A stretch of 64,000 nt of DNA, from NCBI GenBank assembly GCA_052115395.1, contig JBFRGO010000001.1. One strand, written 5' to 3'. Positions 49,829 to 56,924 of this stretch are shown here, one piece after another. The translations under genes and the position numbers were made by a program. Under the pieces are notes generated by a model. The model was not told where the DNA came from and did not search any database. It saw only the letters and a list, made by a program, of their open reading frames with translations. This DNA comes from Noviluteimonas sp052115395 (GTDB taxonomy: Bacteria; Pseudomonadota; Gammaproteobacteria; Xanthomonadales; Xanthomonadaceae). Within the stretch, counting starts at the first letter, position 1. Each line of letters starts with the position of its first letter.

Positions 49829-50875
49829 ATGGCCACCCGCGTGACCACCCCCACTCCGCTTACCTACCGGGACGCCGGCGTCGACATCGACGCGGGCAAC
49901 GAAGTCGTCGAACGCATCAAGCCGCTGGTCAAGCGCAGTTTCCGGCCCGAAGTGATGGGCGGCCTGGGCGGCTTCGGCGCGCTGTTCGACCTGACGGGCA
50001 AGTACAAGGAGCCGGTGCTGGTCTCCGGCACCGACGGCGTGGGCACCAAGCTCAAGCTCGCCCAGCAGCTCAATCGCCACGACACCATCGGCATCGACCT
50101 GGTCGCGATGTGCGTCAACGACGTCCTCGTGCAGGGCGCCGAGCCGCTGTTCTTCCTCGATTATTTCGCCACCGGCAAGCTGGATGTCGATACGACGGTC
50201 GCCGTCGTCGGCGGCATCGCCAAGGGCTGCGAACTCTCCGGCTGCGCGCTGATCGGTGGCGAAACCGCCGAGATGCCCGACATGTACCCGCCGGGCGAAT
50301 ACGACCTGGCCGGCTTCTGCGTTGCCGCGGTCGAGAAGTCGCAGATCCTCGACGGCGCGAAGGTGCGCGCGGGCGACGTGCTGCTCGGCATCGCCTCCTC
50401 GGGCCCGCATTCCAACGGTTACTCGCTCGTGCGCCGCATCTACGATCGTGCGGGCCGCCCGGCCGACCTCGACGTCGGCGGCGTGAAGCTCGTCGATGCG
50501 CTGATGGCGCCGACGCAGTTGTACGTCAAGCCGATCCTCGAACTGCTCGCCAAGCACGATCTCCATGCGATGGCGCACATCACCGGCGGCGGCCTGACGG
50601 AGAACATCATCCGCGTGATCCCCGACGGCCTGGGCCTCGACATCGAAGCGTCGGCCATCGTGCTTCCGCCCGTGTTCGATTGGCTGCAGCGCGAAGGCGC
50701 GGTGCCGCGCGAAGAAATGTGGCGCACCTTCAATTGCGGCGTGGGCTTCGTGCTCGTCCTCGCGCGCGACGCGGTGTCCGCGGTGTCCGACGACCTGAAA
50801 CGCCTTGGCCTCGCGCATCGCGAGATCGGACAGGTGGTCGAAGCCAGCGGCGCGGAACGCGTGCGCATCGGTTGA
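49829..50875 (+). CDS. purM: phosphoribosylformylglycinamidine cyclo-ligase
   Basis: A 348-residue AIR synthetase, step five of purine synthesis. Signature segments are DTDGVGTKLKLA in the form SGTDGVGTKLKLAQQL, IDLVAMCVNDVLVQGAEPLFFLDYF, and IGGETAEMPDMYPPGEYDLAGF (ATP-binding). The ATG at 49829 is preceded by a TAAAAT box at 49795-49800. DUF2238 and purN follow in an operon; the conserved purM-purN pairing supports the call. Confidence 0.97.
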   Translation: MATRVTTPTPLTYRDAGVDIDAGNEVVERIKPLVKRSFRPEVMGGLGGFGALFDLTGKYKEPVLVSGTDGVGTKLKLAQQLNRHDTIGIDLVAMCVNDVLVQGAEPLFFLDYFATGKLDVDTTVAVVGGIAKGCELSGCALIGGETAEMPDMYPPGEYDLAGFCVAAVEKSQILDGAKVRAGDVLLGIASSGPHSNGYSLVRRIYDRAGRPADLDVGGVKLVDALMAPTQLYVKPILELLAKHDLHAMAHITGGGLTENIIRVIPDGLGLDIEASAIVLPPVFDWLQREGAVPREEMWRTFNCGVGFVLVLARDAVSAVSDDLKRLGLAHREIGQVVEASGAERVRIG

Positions 50876-50886
50876 GGAACGCCATC

Positions 50887-51534
50887 GTGTCGACCCGCCC
50901 TGTGACGCGGCCGGTCGATGCGGCCCCCGCCGAACACATCAAGCGCGCCGCCTTGGCCGTCACGCTGGCGGTCTTCGCCGCATCGTGGATCAAGCCCTTG
51001 TGGCCCGCCGAACAGGCGCTGCATTCCAGCCTGACGGTGGTCGCCCTCGTTTGGCTGGTGTTGCACGACAGGCGCTGGTCGATGCGCGTGCAGGACTTCG
51101 TTGCGATCTGCGGTTTCATCACCGCGCATGCGATCGCATCGCACTGGTTGTATTCGTACGTGCCCTTCGATGCGTGGGCGCGCACCTTGTTCACGTGGTC
51201 GCCGACGGAGGCGTTCTCGTTGCAGCGCAACCCCGCCGATCGCGTCATCCATTTCCTGTACGGGCTGTGCTTCGCGCCGGCGTTGCGCGAACACGCATTG
51301 CGCCGCTGGCCCGCGTTGTCGCCGCGCCATGCCTTCGCGCTCGCGGTCGGCGCGATCATGTGCAGCAGCCTGGTCTACGAATGGTTCGAGTGGGGCGTCG
51401 CGCTGTCGCTTTCGCCCGATGACGCCGAGTCCTACAACGGCCAGCAAGGCGATCCGTGGGACGCGCATGCGGACATGTTGCTCGCCACGATCGGCGCGCT
51501 GTTCGCCTTCCCGCGCAGGGCGGTGGCCGCATGA
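50887..51534 (+). CDS. DUF2238 (YjdF-like) integral membrane protein
   Basis: A 215-residue protein with five or six hydrophobic segments and the family-defining C-terminal motif GDPWDAHADMLLATIGAL; the segment FEWGVALSL is also typical. Function unknown. It starts with GTG at 50887 after TGAGGAA, overlaps purN by four bases (ATGA) and sits between purM and purN, an insertion seen in some gammaproteobacteria. A role in purine metabolism is not supported by its sequence; the position may reflect translational coupling only. Confidence 0.82.
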   Translation: MSTRPVTRPVDAAPAEHIKRAALAVTLAVFAASWIKPLWPAEQALHSSLTVVALVWLVLHDRRWSMRVQDFVAICGFITAHAIASHWLYSYVPFDAWARTLFTWSPTEAFSLQRNPADRVIHFLYGLCFAPALREHALRRWPALSPRHAFALAVGAIMCSSLVYEWFEWGVALSLSPDDAESYNGQQGDPWDAHADMLLATIGALFAFPRRAVAA

Positions 51535-52199
51535 AGCGCCGCCTCGCCATCCTCGCCTCCGGGCGCGGCAGCAACCTGCAGGCGCTGCTGGATGCGATCG
51601 CCGCCGGTTCGCTCGATGCGGACATCGTCGGCGTGTTTTCCAATCGGCTCAATGCGCCGGCGCTCGAACGCGTGCCCGCGCAATTGCGTTGGAGCCGCGA
51701 TGCGAAGTCGTATGCGCCGCGCGAGGAATTCGACGCGGAGCTCGCTGATGCGATCGACGCGGTGCAGCCGGACTGGATCGTGTGCGCGGGCTATCTGCGC
51801 GTGCTCGATGAAACGTTTGTCGAACGCTTCCGCGGACGCGTACTCAACATCCATCCCTCGCTGCTGCCGGCGTATCGCGGCCTGAAGACGCATGCACGCG
51901 CGATCGCCGACGGCGTCGCCGAGCATGGCGCGAGTGTCCACTTCGTCAGCCCCGAACTCGACGCAGGGGCGGTCATCGCGCAGGCCCGCGTGCCCGTGTT
52001 GCCCGGCGACACCCCCGACGCGTTGGCCGAACGCGTGCTCGCCGCCGAACACCCCTTGCTGGTGAAGGTCCTGGGCCTGGCGGTGGCGGGCCGGATCGCT
52101 GAACAGGGGGACACGGTCCTCCTCGACGGTCATCCCCTGTTGGCTCCGCTGCCCTTAGATTCCGCCGATCCCGACTGCATGGCCCTGCCCACCCGGTGA
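51531..52199 (+). CDS. purN: phosphoribosylglycinamide formyltransferase
   Basis: A 222-residue GAR transformylase, step three of purine synthesis using 10-formyl-THF. The N-terminal LASGRGSNLQALL binds substrate phosphate; VLNIHPSLLPAYRGLKTHARA has the catalytic Asn and His, and the Asp lies in HFVSPELDAGAVI. Length and motifs are standard. It overlaps DUF2238 by four bases and the following DUF3108 gene by four bases (GTGA). Confidence 0.97.
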   Translation: MKRRLAILASGRGSNLQALLDAIAAGSLDADIVGVFSNRLNAPALERVPAQLRWSRDAKSYAPREEFDAELADAIDAVQPDWIVCAGYLRVLDETFVERFRGRVLNIHPSLLPAYRGLKTHARAIADGVAEHGASVHFVSPELDAGAVIAQARVPVLPGDTPDALAERVLAAEHPLLVKVLGLAVAGRIAEQGDTVLLDGHPLLAPLPLDSADPDCMALPTR

Positions 52200-52963
52200 C
52201 TTCCTTCGTCCGCCCCCTGCTGGTTGCCGCGCTGGTCGTGGTCGCAGGGGCATGCCCGGCGGCTGCGCAGCAGGCGCCTGCGCCGGCGGCGACCACGCTC
52301 GCGGCGCCGGAACCGGCGGTCCAGGCATTGTTCCCCTTCAACGCCCGCTATGCGGTCTTCCGCGACGGCAAGCCGCTGGGCGATGCCACGCTGGAACTGG
52401 TGGCCCTCGACCACGCCCGCTGGCGGATCGACCTGCGCATCGAAGCCACCCACGGCCTGCTGTCGCTGGCCAACCTCGACCTGCAACAGAGCACGGTGTT
52501 CGATCAAACGCCCGGTGGTTTCCGGCCGCTGAGCCAGGCGACCGTGCGCAAGGCGCTCTTCAGCCGCAAGCAGATCACCGGGACCTACGATTGGTCGCGC
52601 AATCTCGCGCAGTGGACGGGCGACGTGAAGAAGACCCGCCGCGCGCCGGTGCCGCTGCAGGCCGGGGACATGAACGCGCTGTTGATCAACCTGGCGATGT
52701 TGCGCGACGCGGCCCCCGGGGCCACGCTTCACTACCGGTTCGTCGACGACGGGCGTGCGCGCGACCAGGAGTACCGTGTGGCGGCCGCGCGCGAGTCGCA
52801 GGTCGTCGATGATCTGGCTTACGCGGCGTTGCGCGTGGATCGCGTGCGCGGCGGCGGCAATGCCACCACTTTCTGGGTCGTCGAATCCGTTCCGACGCCC
52901 GTCCGCATCGTGCAGCACGACGATGACGGGGATCTCGAACTGCAACTGGTCGCGTACCAATAG
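52196..52963 (+). CDS. exported DUF3108 protein, copy 1
   Basis: A 255-residue protein with a signal peptide (VVVAGACPAAAQQ, about residue 25; a Cys precedes the cleavage region but no clean lipobox). The family block PLQAGDMNALLINLAMLRD...LHYRFVDDGRARDQEYRV is the DUF3108 core. It starts with GTG overlapping the purN stop. A second DUF3108 gene follows after 11 bases; the two share about a dozen identical blocks, so they are tandem duplicates. Function unknown; possibly an envelope protein. Confidence 0.8.
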   Translation: MTSFVRPLLVAALVVVAGACPAAAQQAPAPAATTLAAPEPAVQALFPFNARYAVFRDGKPLGDATLELVALDHARWRIDLRIEATHGLLSLANLDLQQSTVFDQTPGGFRPLSQATVRKALFSRKQITGTYDWSRNLAQWTGDVKKTRRAPVPLQAGDMNALLINLAMLRDAAPGATLHYRFVDDGRARDQEYRVAAARESQVVDDLAYAALRVDRVRGGGNATTFWVVESVPTPVRIVQHDDDGDLELQLVAYQ

Positions 52964-52974
52964 GAAGCTTGCCC

Positions 52975-53670
52975 ATGCGTTCTTTCAATCGTTTGAGTCG
53001 CGCGTTCGTCGCAGCTGCATTGGTGGCGTGCGTGTCCTTGCCTGCGTTCGCCGCAGGGCCGTCGCTGAAGTCGTTCAATGCCGAGTACGTGGCCAATTAC
53101 ATGGGCATGGAAGGCAATGCGCACATGCAGCTCGCGCCTGCGGGTGCGCAGTGGAAGTATTCGTTGAGTATCCAGAGCAGTCTTGCTTCGTTGAGCCAGG
53201 TCACGATGTTCGAGGAGAACGGTGGGCAGTGGCGTCCGGTGTCGGGCAGCGACAATTCGTCGGTCCTGATCAAGAAGGTCGTCAAGAACGCGCAGTACGA
53301 TTGGGACAAGGGTGTCGCGACGTGGACGGGCAACGTGAAGCCGGATCGGGCTGGGCCGGTGGAGCTCAAGCCTGGGGATCTGGATGCGATGTTGGTGAAT
53401 CTGGCGTTGGCGCGTGATGTCGCGGCGGGGAAGCCGTTGCGTTATCGGATGGTCGACGATGGGCGTGCGAAGGACATGGTCTATACGGTGGCCGGGAAGG
53501 AGTCGATCACGGTCGGCGGGAAGGCGCGGCAGGCCACCAAGGTTGAGCGGACTGACGGGAACAAGCAGACGTTGGTGTGGATCGTCGACGGGATGCCTGC
53601 GCCTGCGCGGATTCTGCAGCGGAAGGATGGGCAGGATGAGGTCGATTTGCAGCTCAAGTCGATGAAGTGA
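52975..53670 (+). CDS. exported DUF3108 protein, copy 2
   Basis: A 231-residue paralogue of the preceding protein with a signal peptide (ACVSLPAFA, about residue 26) and the same core (ELKPGDLDAMLVNLALARD, LRYRMVDDGRAKDMVYTV). AGGAAG precedes the ATG. Compared with copy 1 the second half of the gene uses many G-ending and T-ending codons (ggg, gtt, ttg), so codon use drifts away from its neighbours. A strong terminator closes the purM-purN-DUF3108 unit. Confidence 0.8.
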   Translation: MRSFNRLSRAFVAAALVACVSLPAFAAGPSLKSFNAEYVANYMGMEGNAHMQLAPAGAQWKYSLSIQSSLASLSQVTMFEENGGQWRPVSGSDNSSVLIKKVVKNAQYDWDKGVATWTGNVKPDRAGPVELKPGDLDAMLVNLALARDVAAGKPLRYRMVDDGRAKDMVYTVAGKESITVGGKARQATKVERTDGNKQTLVWIVDGMPAPARILQRKDGQDEVDLQLKSMK

Positions 53671-53688
53671 ATCGATGTCTTCATCAAG

Positions 53689-53716
53689 AAAGCCCCGCAA
53701 TGCGGGGCTTTTTTTT
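53689..53716 (+). terminator. rho-independent terminator of the purM-DUF3108 operon
   Basis: AAGCCCCGC / GCGGGGCTT (53690-53710) with loop AAT, followed by six more T. Confidence 0.95.
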
Positions 53717-53736
53717 GTTCGAAGAATTGGCGTCGT

Positions 53737-53886
53737 CGGGTTGTGGGCGTCGCCACCCGATGGGCGCATCGGCACGCCGTGCTGGATGTCCTTTTGACTC
53801 CGCTGAAAAGCAAACGCTCCGCAAAAGGACATCCAGCACGACGCACCGCTGCGCACTTCGACTGATGGTCGCGCGACACAACTCGG
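53737..53886. repeat. large inverted repeat, 19-base perfect core arms
   Basis: Left arm CGTGCTGGATGTCCTTTTG (53778-53796) and right arm (53822-53840) are exact inverse complements around a 25-base loop. Outside them similarity continues imperfectly for about 40 bases on each side, making a roughly 150-base hairpin. It lies just after a terminator, in a stretch without a credible gene. Several overlapping open frames through it are consequences of the repeat, not genes. It resembles a dispersed palindromic element, but no second copy is in this window. Confidence 0.8.
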
Positions 53887-53944
53887 TGAGGGGGGGCGTC
53901 GCGCGTCGTGGGCACGCGCCGACTGCCAGCACACCCGACGGGCC

Positions 53945-54026
53945 GGCACCTCGCCCGTCGAGGACATCGCGGCATACGCGGTGCAACGTCCGCGCCAGCG
54001 CGATGTCCTCTCTCGGGCAAGGTGCC
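53945..54026. repeat. second large inverted repeat
   Basis: GAGGACATCGCG (53960-53971) pairs with CGCGATGTCCTC (53999-54010), and the outer GGCACCT (53945-53951) pairs with AGGTGCC (54020-54026), with only a small mismatch region between, giving arms of about 27 bases. It shares the GGACATC/GATGTCC core with the first repeat 105 bases away, suggesting one compound element. It lies 44 bases beyond the stop of the minus-strand small gene cluster and may also end that transcript. Confidence 0.75.
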
Positions 54027-54069
54027 TTCGCGGCGATTGGATGGGTGAAGCGGGGCCGCCCTTGGGCGG

Positions 54070-54228
54070 CTATAGGCCTAGTGCGAGGTCGTAGAGGTCT
54101 CGCAGCCATCGCAGGAAGCTTTTTGGCGCGGATTCGCCGGAGCGGATGCGCGTCGCGAAAAGCCACGTGACGTAGATGGCGAAGAAAAGCGTTGCCGCCA
54201 GGACGATGATGGTGACGGCTATCGACAT
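54070..54228 (-). CDS. 52-residue single-pass membrane protein of unknown function
   Basis: A small frame with ATG at 54228 and TAG stop encodes a hydrophobic segment (MSIAVTIIVLAATLFFAIYV, about residues 3-25), a basic TRIRSG turn and an amphipathic C-terminal helix (SFLRWLRDLYDLALGL). The charge pattern predicts the N terminus outside. It starts four bases after the DUF2277 stop and so belongs to the same minus-strand unit. I do not recognise it. A short length and coherent TM-plus-helix pattern support a real gene, but there is no family match. Confidence 0.55.
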   Translation of the reverse strand: MSIAVTIIVLAATLFFAIYVTWLFATRIRSGESAPKSFLRWLRDLYDLALGL

Positions 54229-54232
54229 GGTT

Positions 54233-54505
54233 TCAGCGTGCGCCAAAGCGCTTGACCGAAAGCGCCGCAGCCTTGCTCCGCTCGGCTTCCCGGTTCTTCG
54301 GCGGACTGAACGTCGTGAGCGAATTGATGAGCGTCGTCGCCGCGTCGCTGACTTGCTGCACGGCCAGGTTGAATGCGGCTTCGTTGGCCTTCGATGGCGC
54401 GTTGAACCCGCTCAGCTTGCGGACGAATTGCACGGCCGAGGCGCGGATTTCGTCGTCCGTCGCCGGCGGGGCGAAGTTGAATAGGGTTTTGATGTTCCTG
54501 CACAT
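54233..54505 (-). CDS. DUF2277 protein
   Basis: A 90-residue soluble protein matching DUF2277 over its whole length: MCRNIKTLFNFAPPATDDEIRASAVQFVRKLSG with a conserved second-residue Cys, then an alpha-helical rest. The function is unknown. GGAGG lies four to five bases before the ATG. The gene is the third of five compact minus-strand genes, 15 bases after the previous stop and four bases before the next start. Confidence 0.85.
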   Translation of the reverse strand: MCRNIKTLFNFAPPATDDEIRASAVQFVRKLSGFNAPSKANEAAFNLAVQQVSDAATTLINSLTTFSPPKNREAERSKAAALSVKRFGAR

Positions 54506-54520
54506 GTCGCCTCCAGGCGG

Positions 54521-54847
54521 CTACTTGGGCCGCTGATGTCCGCCGCCAGTCAGCGTCACGGGTCGGACTTCGTATGGGGTAGCGCGGTCCGGGAATGCCG
54601 ATTCCGGGTAGTAGGAGACCCAATATTCGACGTCCCCGTGGCACGTATGCAAGAACCACTGCTCTTCCCTGAGACCGTTATAGCCGGCGACAACGGTACC
54701 GACCTTGAAACGCTCGACGTTGCACGACGCCTCGAAGTCCTTCTGGATCAGGAACAACCAGTACTGCGGCGCGCGGATCGATTCCGAGGCAGAGACGCCG
54801 AAGCACCAAAGCAAGGTCGCGAACGCCAGGAATCGTCCACGGTTCAT
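54521..54847 (-). CDS. small exported protein of unknown function
   Basis: A 108-residue protein starting MNRGRFLAFATLLWCFGVSASES, a clear signal peptide, followed by a mature part of about 88 residues with two cysteines (SCNVERF and HTCHGD) that could pair. It is rich in aromatic residues (YWLFLIQKDF, YWVSYYPES). No family recognised. It begins 14 bases after the preceding gene's stop. Codon use here is less GC-biased than in the flanking core genes, suggesting a younger or transferred segment. Confidence 0.6.
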   Translation of the reverse strand: MNRGRFLAFATLLWCFGVSASESIRAPQYWLFLIQKDFEASCNVERFKVGTVVAGYNGLREEQWFLHTCHGDVEYWVSYYPESAFPDRATPYEVRPVTLTGGGHQRPK

Positions 54848-54861
54848 CGGCGGCATGCGCA

Positions 54862-55443
54862 TCAAAAGGGAAACCCCTTGGCGCCTTCCAACACCGACGC
54901 CTCGACCGACTCCTCCCCGTTCAAACGCATCAGGTCGCGCATTGCCACCAGCCCGGCGTCCTCGGACCAATAGAAGTAAGTGGTCCCATCCTGCTTGTTC
55001 GGGGTTGCGATGACGAAGGTCTTGAAGTGCGTGCCAAAGAAGGTCAGGTCTTCGGTACGAATCACTTCAAACTTGTTTGCCATCGTCTCCCATCGCTGCC
55101 CGACACGCAGGCCGCGCTCCTTCGGTACTGCGAAATGCGTGGCAGTGGTGCGAAAGCAGTAGTAGTGCTCGTCTTCGCAAGATTGGAGGTGGGAAACGGA
55201 ATGACAGCCGATGAGTGTTCCGCGCGGCGCGTGCCAGTGGTCGTTCGGGCGGGTGTCGATGACGAGCTTGATCGCCGCGGGGAACTGGCTTTCGGTGCCG
55301 GCTTCGAACACGCCACAGACACCGTCGCGGACAGCGAGGTTCGAGTATGTGTAAGGTCCGACCGCTTCAACCGCGTTGGCGGGAAGCGAAGCGTCGGCGG
55401 AAAAAATCGCAAAGGCGATGAACCATGTCCTGATGGGCGTCAT
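54862..55443 (-). CDS. exported protein of unknown function with conserved-looking cysteines
   Basis: A 193-residue protein with a signal peptide (MTPIRTWFIAFAIFSADASLPANA) and a mature region with four cysteines (DGVCGVF, LIGCHSV, QSCEDEH, YYCFRTT), which suggests two disulfides in the periplasm or outside. AAGGAG lies six bases before the ATG at 55443, a textbook ribosome site, so this start is preferred over 55464. I do not recognise a family. It is followed after 14 bases by another small exported protein, so the two may act together. Confidence 0.65.
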   Translation of the reverse strand: MTPIRTWFIAFAIFSADASLPANAVEAVGPYTYSNLAVRDGVCGVFEAGTESQFPAAIKLVIDTRPNDHWHAPRGTLIGCHSVSHLQSCEDEHYYCFRTTATHFAVPKERGLRVGQRWETMANKFEVIRTEDLTFFGTHFKTFVIATPNKQDGTTYFYWSEDAGLVAMRDLMRLNGEESVEASVLEGAKGFPF

Positions 55444-55487
55444 GTCGTGCTCCTTGAATCGCATCGTCTGTTGTCGGCTTGATCGGG

Positions 55488-55772
55488 TTATTCGGCGCCA
55501 TCTGGACTTGGGTAGACATTCTTTTCATACCAGGTCTCAGAATGCACCTCGTCGATGGCTGCATCCAGCGCCTGGCGCAGTCTGGTGACTGGAATCTGTA
55601 CGATTTTCCCGTCGACGTAGAACTCGATCCAAAGCGATTCGTCCGCGTCGTCGGCGATGATCGCAGCGAGCTGATGGTCGACGCCACCGATCGTGGCCCA
55701 CAGCTCAAGTTGCTTGCCTGCGTCGGGCGTTCCAAGCCATGACAGTCGGAGATCGGGGCGAATGGTTTGCAT
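55488..55772 (-). CDS. small cytosolic protein of unknown function
   Basis: A 94-residue acidic protein (start ATG 55772; an upstream TTG at 55787 is less likely). It has no signal peptide or TM. Predicted alternation of strands and a C-terminal helix (VTRLRQALDAAIDEVHSE) is compatible with a compact alpha+beta domain. No family recognised. It begins the five-gene minus-strand group; the gap to the next start is 44 bases. Confidence 0.5.
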   Translation of the reverse strand: MQTIRPDLRLSWLGTPDAGKQLELWATIGGVDHQLAAIIADDADESLWIEFYVDGKIVQIPVTRLRQALDAAIDEVHSETWYEKNVYPSPDGAE

Positions 55773-55899
55773 GGCGCGCTCAGTCAACGAAGAAGGGAAT
55801 CGATAAACCCATGCAGCCGGGCACGAATCGATACGTCGTTCCCATACGCTCCCCGCGGATGGTCAGCTCGACTGACTGTGGCGCAGGCTACCGGACCTA

Positions 55900-56067
55900 G
55901 TGGGTCGGCGCGAGGAACTACGCGATCACCTGCGCCTGATGGGCCAACTCTCCGAGTCAGGCACCGCAGCGAGCTTCGACAGCAGCATGGTGCGTCCCCA
56001 CGCGCTTGCCTGGATGTTCAAACGCGTTAAGCGCGATGTCGAGCGCATCCTCAAATCGACGCACTGA
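55900..56067 (+). CDS. possible 55-codon ORF or gene remnant
   Basis: From GTG 55900 to TGA 56067 a frame reads a mostly helical, charged peptide (EELRDHLRLMGQLSESGTAA ... WMFKRVKRDVERILKSTH). The sequence has the composition of a real C-terminal protein end rather than of GC noise. There is no good ribosome site and an in-frame stop lies just upstream (TGA, 55873-55875), so it may be the surviving tail of a lost gene. No family recognised. Confidence 0.3.
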   Translation: MGRREELRDHLRLMGQLSESGTAASFDSSMVRPHALAWMFKRVKRDVERILKSTH

Positions 56068-56135
56068 TACGCCGGGCCGCAGGAGACAACGCGCTGAAGG
56101 GTCGGAGGAGCTCTGCCCCGAGAATGATCGGCTAC

Positions 56136-56155
56136 CTGCAAAGCTTGCTTTGCAG
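56136..56155. repeat. short hairpin CTGCAAAGC-TT-GCTTTGCAG
   Basis: Nine-base perfect arms with a two-base spacer, in gene-free DNA. No T-run, so not an obvious terminator. Confidence 0.5.
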
Positions 56156-56217
56156 CCCCCAATGCCCGCTCGGGCGAAAGCCCCTTGATCGAAGCGACCC
56201 GCAAGGTGATGCCGCAG

Positions 56218-56266
56218 CGTGGAGAGTTTCAAATTTTTTTCCCAAAAAAATTTGGAACTCTCCACG
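56218..56266. repeat. 49-base AT-rich near-perfect palindrome
   Basis: Two 23-base arms (left 56218-56240, right 56244-56266) with a CCC spacer pair throughout except one T/G wobble. Each arm is CGTGGAGAGTT on the outside and a run of A/T (AAATTTTTTT) inside. In RNA it is a very stable hairpin with an A/U tip. It lies 58 bases downstream of the stop of the two-TM protein gene (56325, minus strand) and could act as its 3'-end structure. Without a distal U-run it is not a standard terminator. Confidence 0.75.
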
Positions 56267-56324
56267 TTCCCGGCGGCGCGCCAATCGGTTTCGAGCGGGC
56301 TTTCCCGCGCACCCACCCAAAAGC

Positions 56325-56852
56325 TCAAAGCGTCGACGTCACCTCACCACCCTGCCCCCGCAAGAACTCCGCCGCCTCCGCACGCTGCTCCTCCGAGAAC
56401 GCGTGCACGACAACGGTCGTGCTCCCCGCCGCCATCGCATCCCGCGTCGCCGCCACGTAACGATCATGATCCGGCCGCAACGCCACCAGCCCACCGAGCA
56501 TCAACCCAGCGACGCCACCAAAGCCCATCAGCACCAAAGCCGCAGCCACCGGCGAATTCACGATGAAAGGGATGCCGGCCGCACGCATCGCAAAAAACGC
56601 GACCGCGCCCACGACAATCCCCACGATGCCCAACTTGACGTGCGCGACGACGATCGTGCGCCAGATCCCCGCACTTTCCGGCTCCATCTTCCGGCCCGGA
56701 TGCGGCTCGGCAGGCGTGATCACCTGCACCTGCGCCGCGCCCAACGAAAGCGCAGCGCTCACACCCTCCGCGGCGCGGCGCGCAGCGATCTCCTGCGGAA
56801 AAACAGCAGCGACCTTGCTGTTGGAACGTTCACCCGTGATCGGAGAAGTCAT
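56325..56852 (-). CDS. two-TM protein of unknown function
   Basis: A 175-residue protein with an N-terminal soluble part (FPQEIAARRAAEGVSAALS, residues about 18-36), two TM helices around 72-96 and 101-125 (LGIVGIVVGAVAFFAMRAAG and VAAALVLMGFGGVAGLMLGG), and a C-terminal soluble part with TTVVVHAFSEEQRAEAAEFL. The two soluble parts look like halves of ferredoxin-like or general-stress-type (YflT-like) domains facing the cytoplasm. Function unknown. It lies downstream of murA on the same strand, 72 bases away, but is probably separate. Confidence 0.65.
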   Translation of the reverse strand: MTSPITGERSNSKVAAVFPQEIAARRAAEGVSAALSLGAAQVQVITPAEPHPGRKMEPESAGIWRTIVVAHVKLGIVGIVVGAVAFFAMRAAGIPFIVNSPVAAALVLMGFGGVAGLMLGGLVALRPDHDRYVAATRDAMAAGSTTVVVHAFSEEQRAEAAEFLRGQGGEVTSTL

Positions 56853-56924
56853 GATCGAAGGCCTCGATGACGAGAGCCCCGAGCATGCAGAAACCGCGGT
56901 CTCCGCGACGTGACGCGGCAGCCC

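Larger units (their letters stand above)
55773..56324. other. 552-base region between the small-gene cluster and the two-TM protein gene
   Basis: No convincing conserved gene is seen. It contains one possible 55-codon plus-strand frame (55900-56067), a tight hairpin (56136-56155) and a long AT-rich near-palindrome (56218-56266), each listed separately. It may be decayed accessory DNA. Confidence 0.5.

Noticed and set aside
53481..54170. Overlapping open frames on both strands through the inverted repeats
   Set aside because: They read through the hairpin arms, have Arg/Ser/Thr-rich noise composition and lack ribosome sites; I regard them as repeat-derived.
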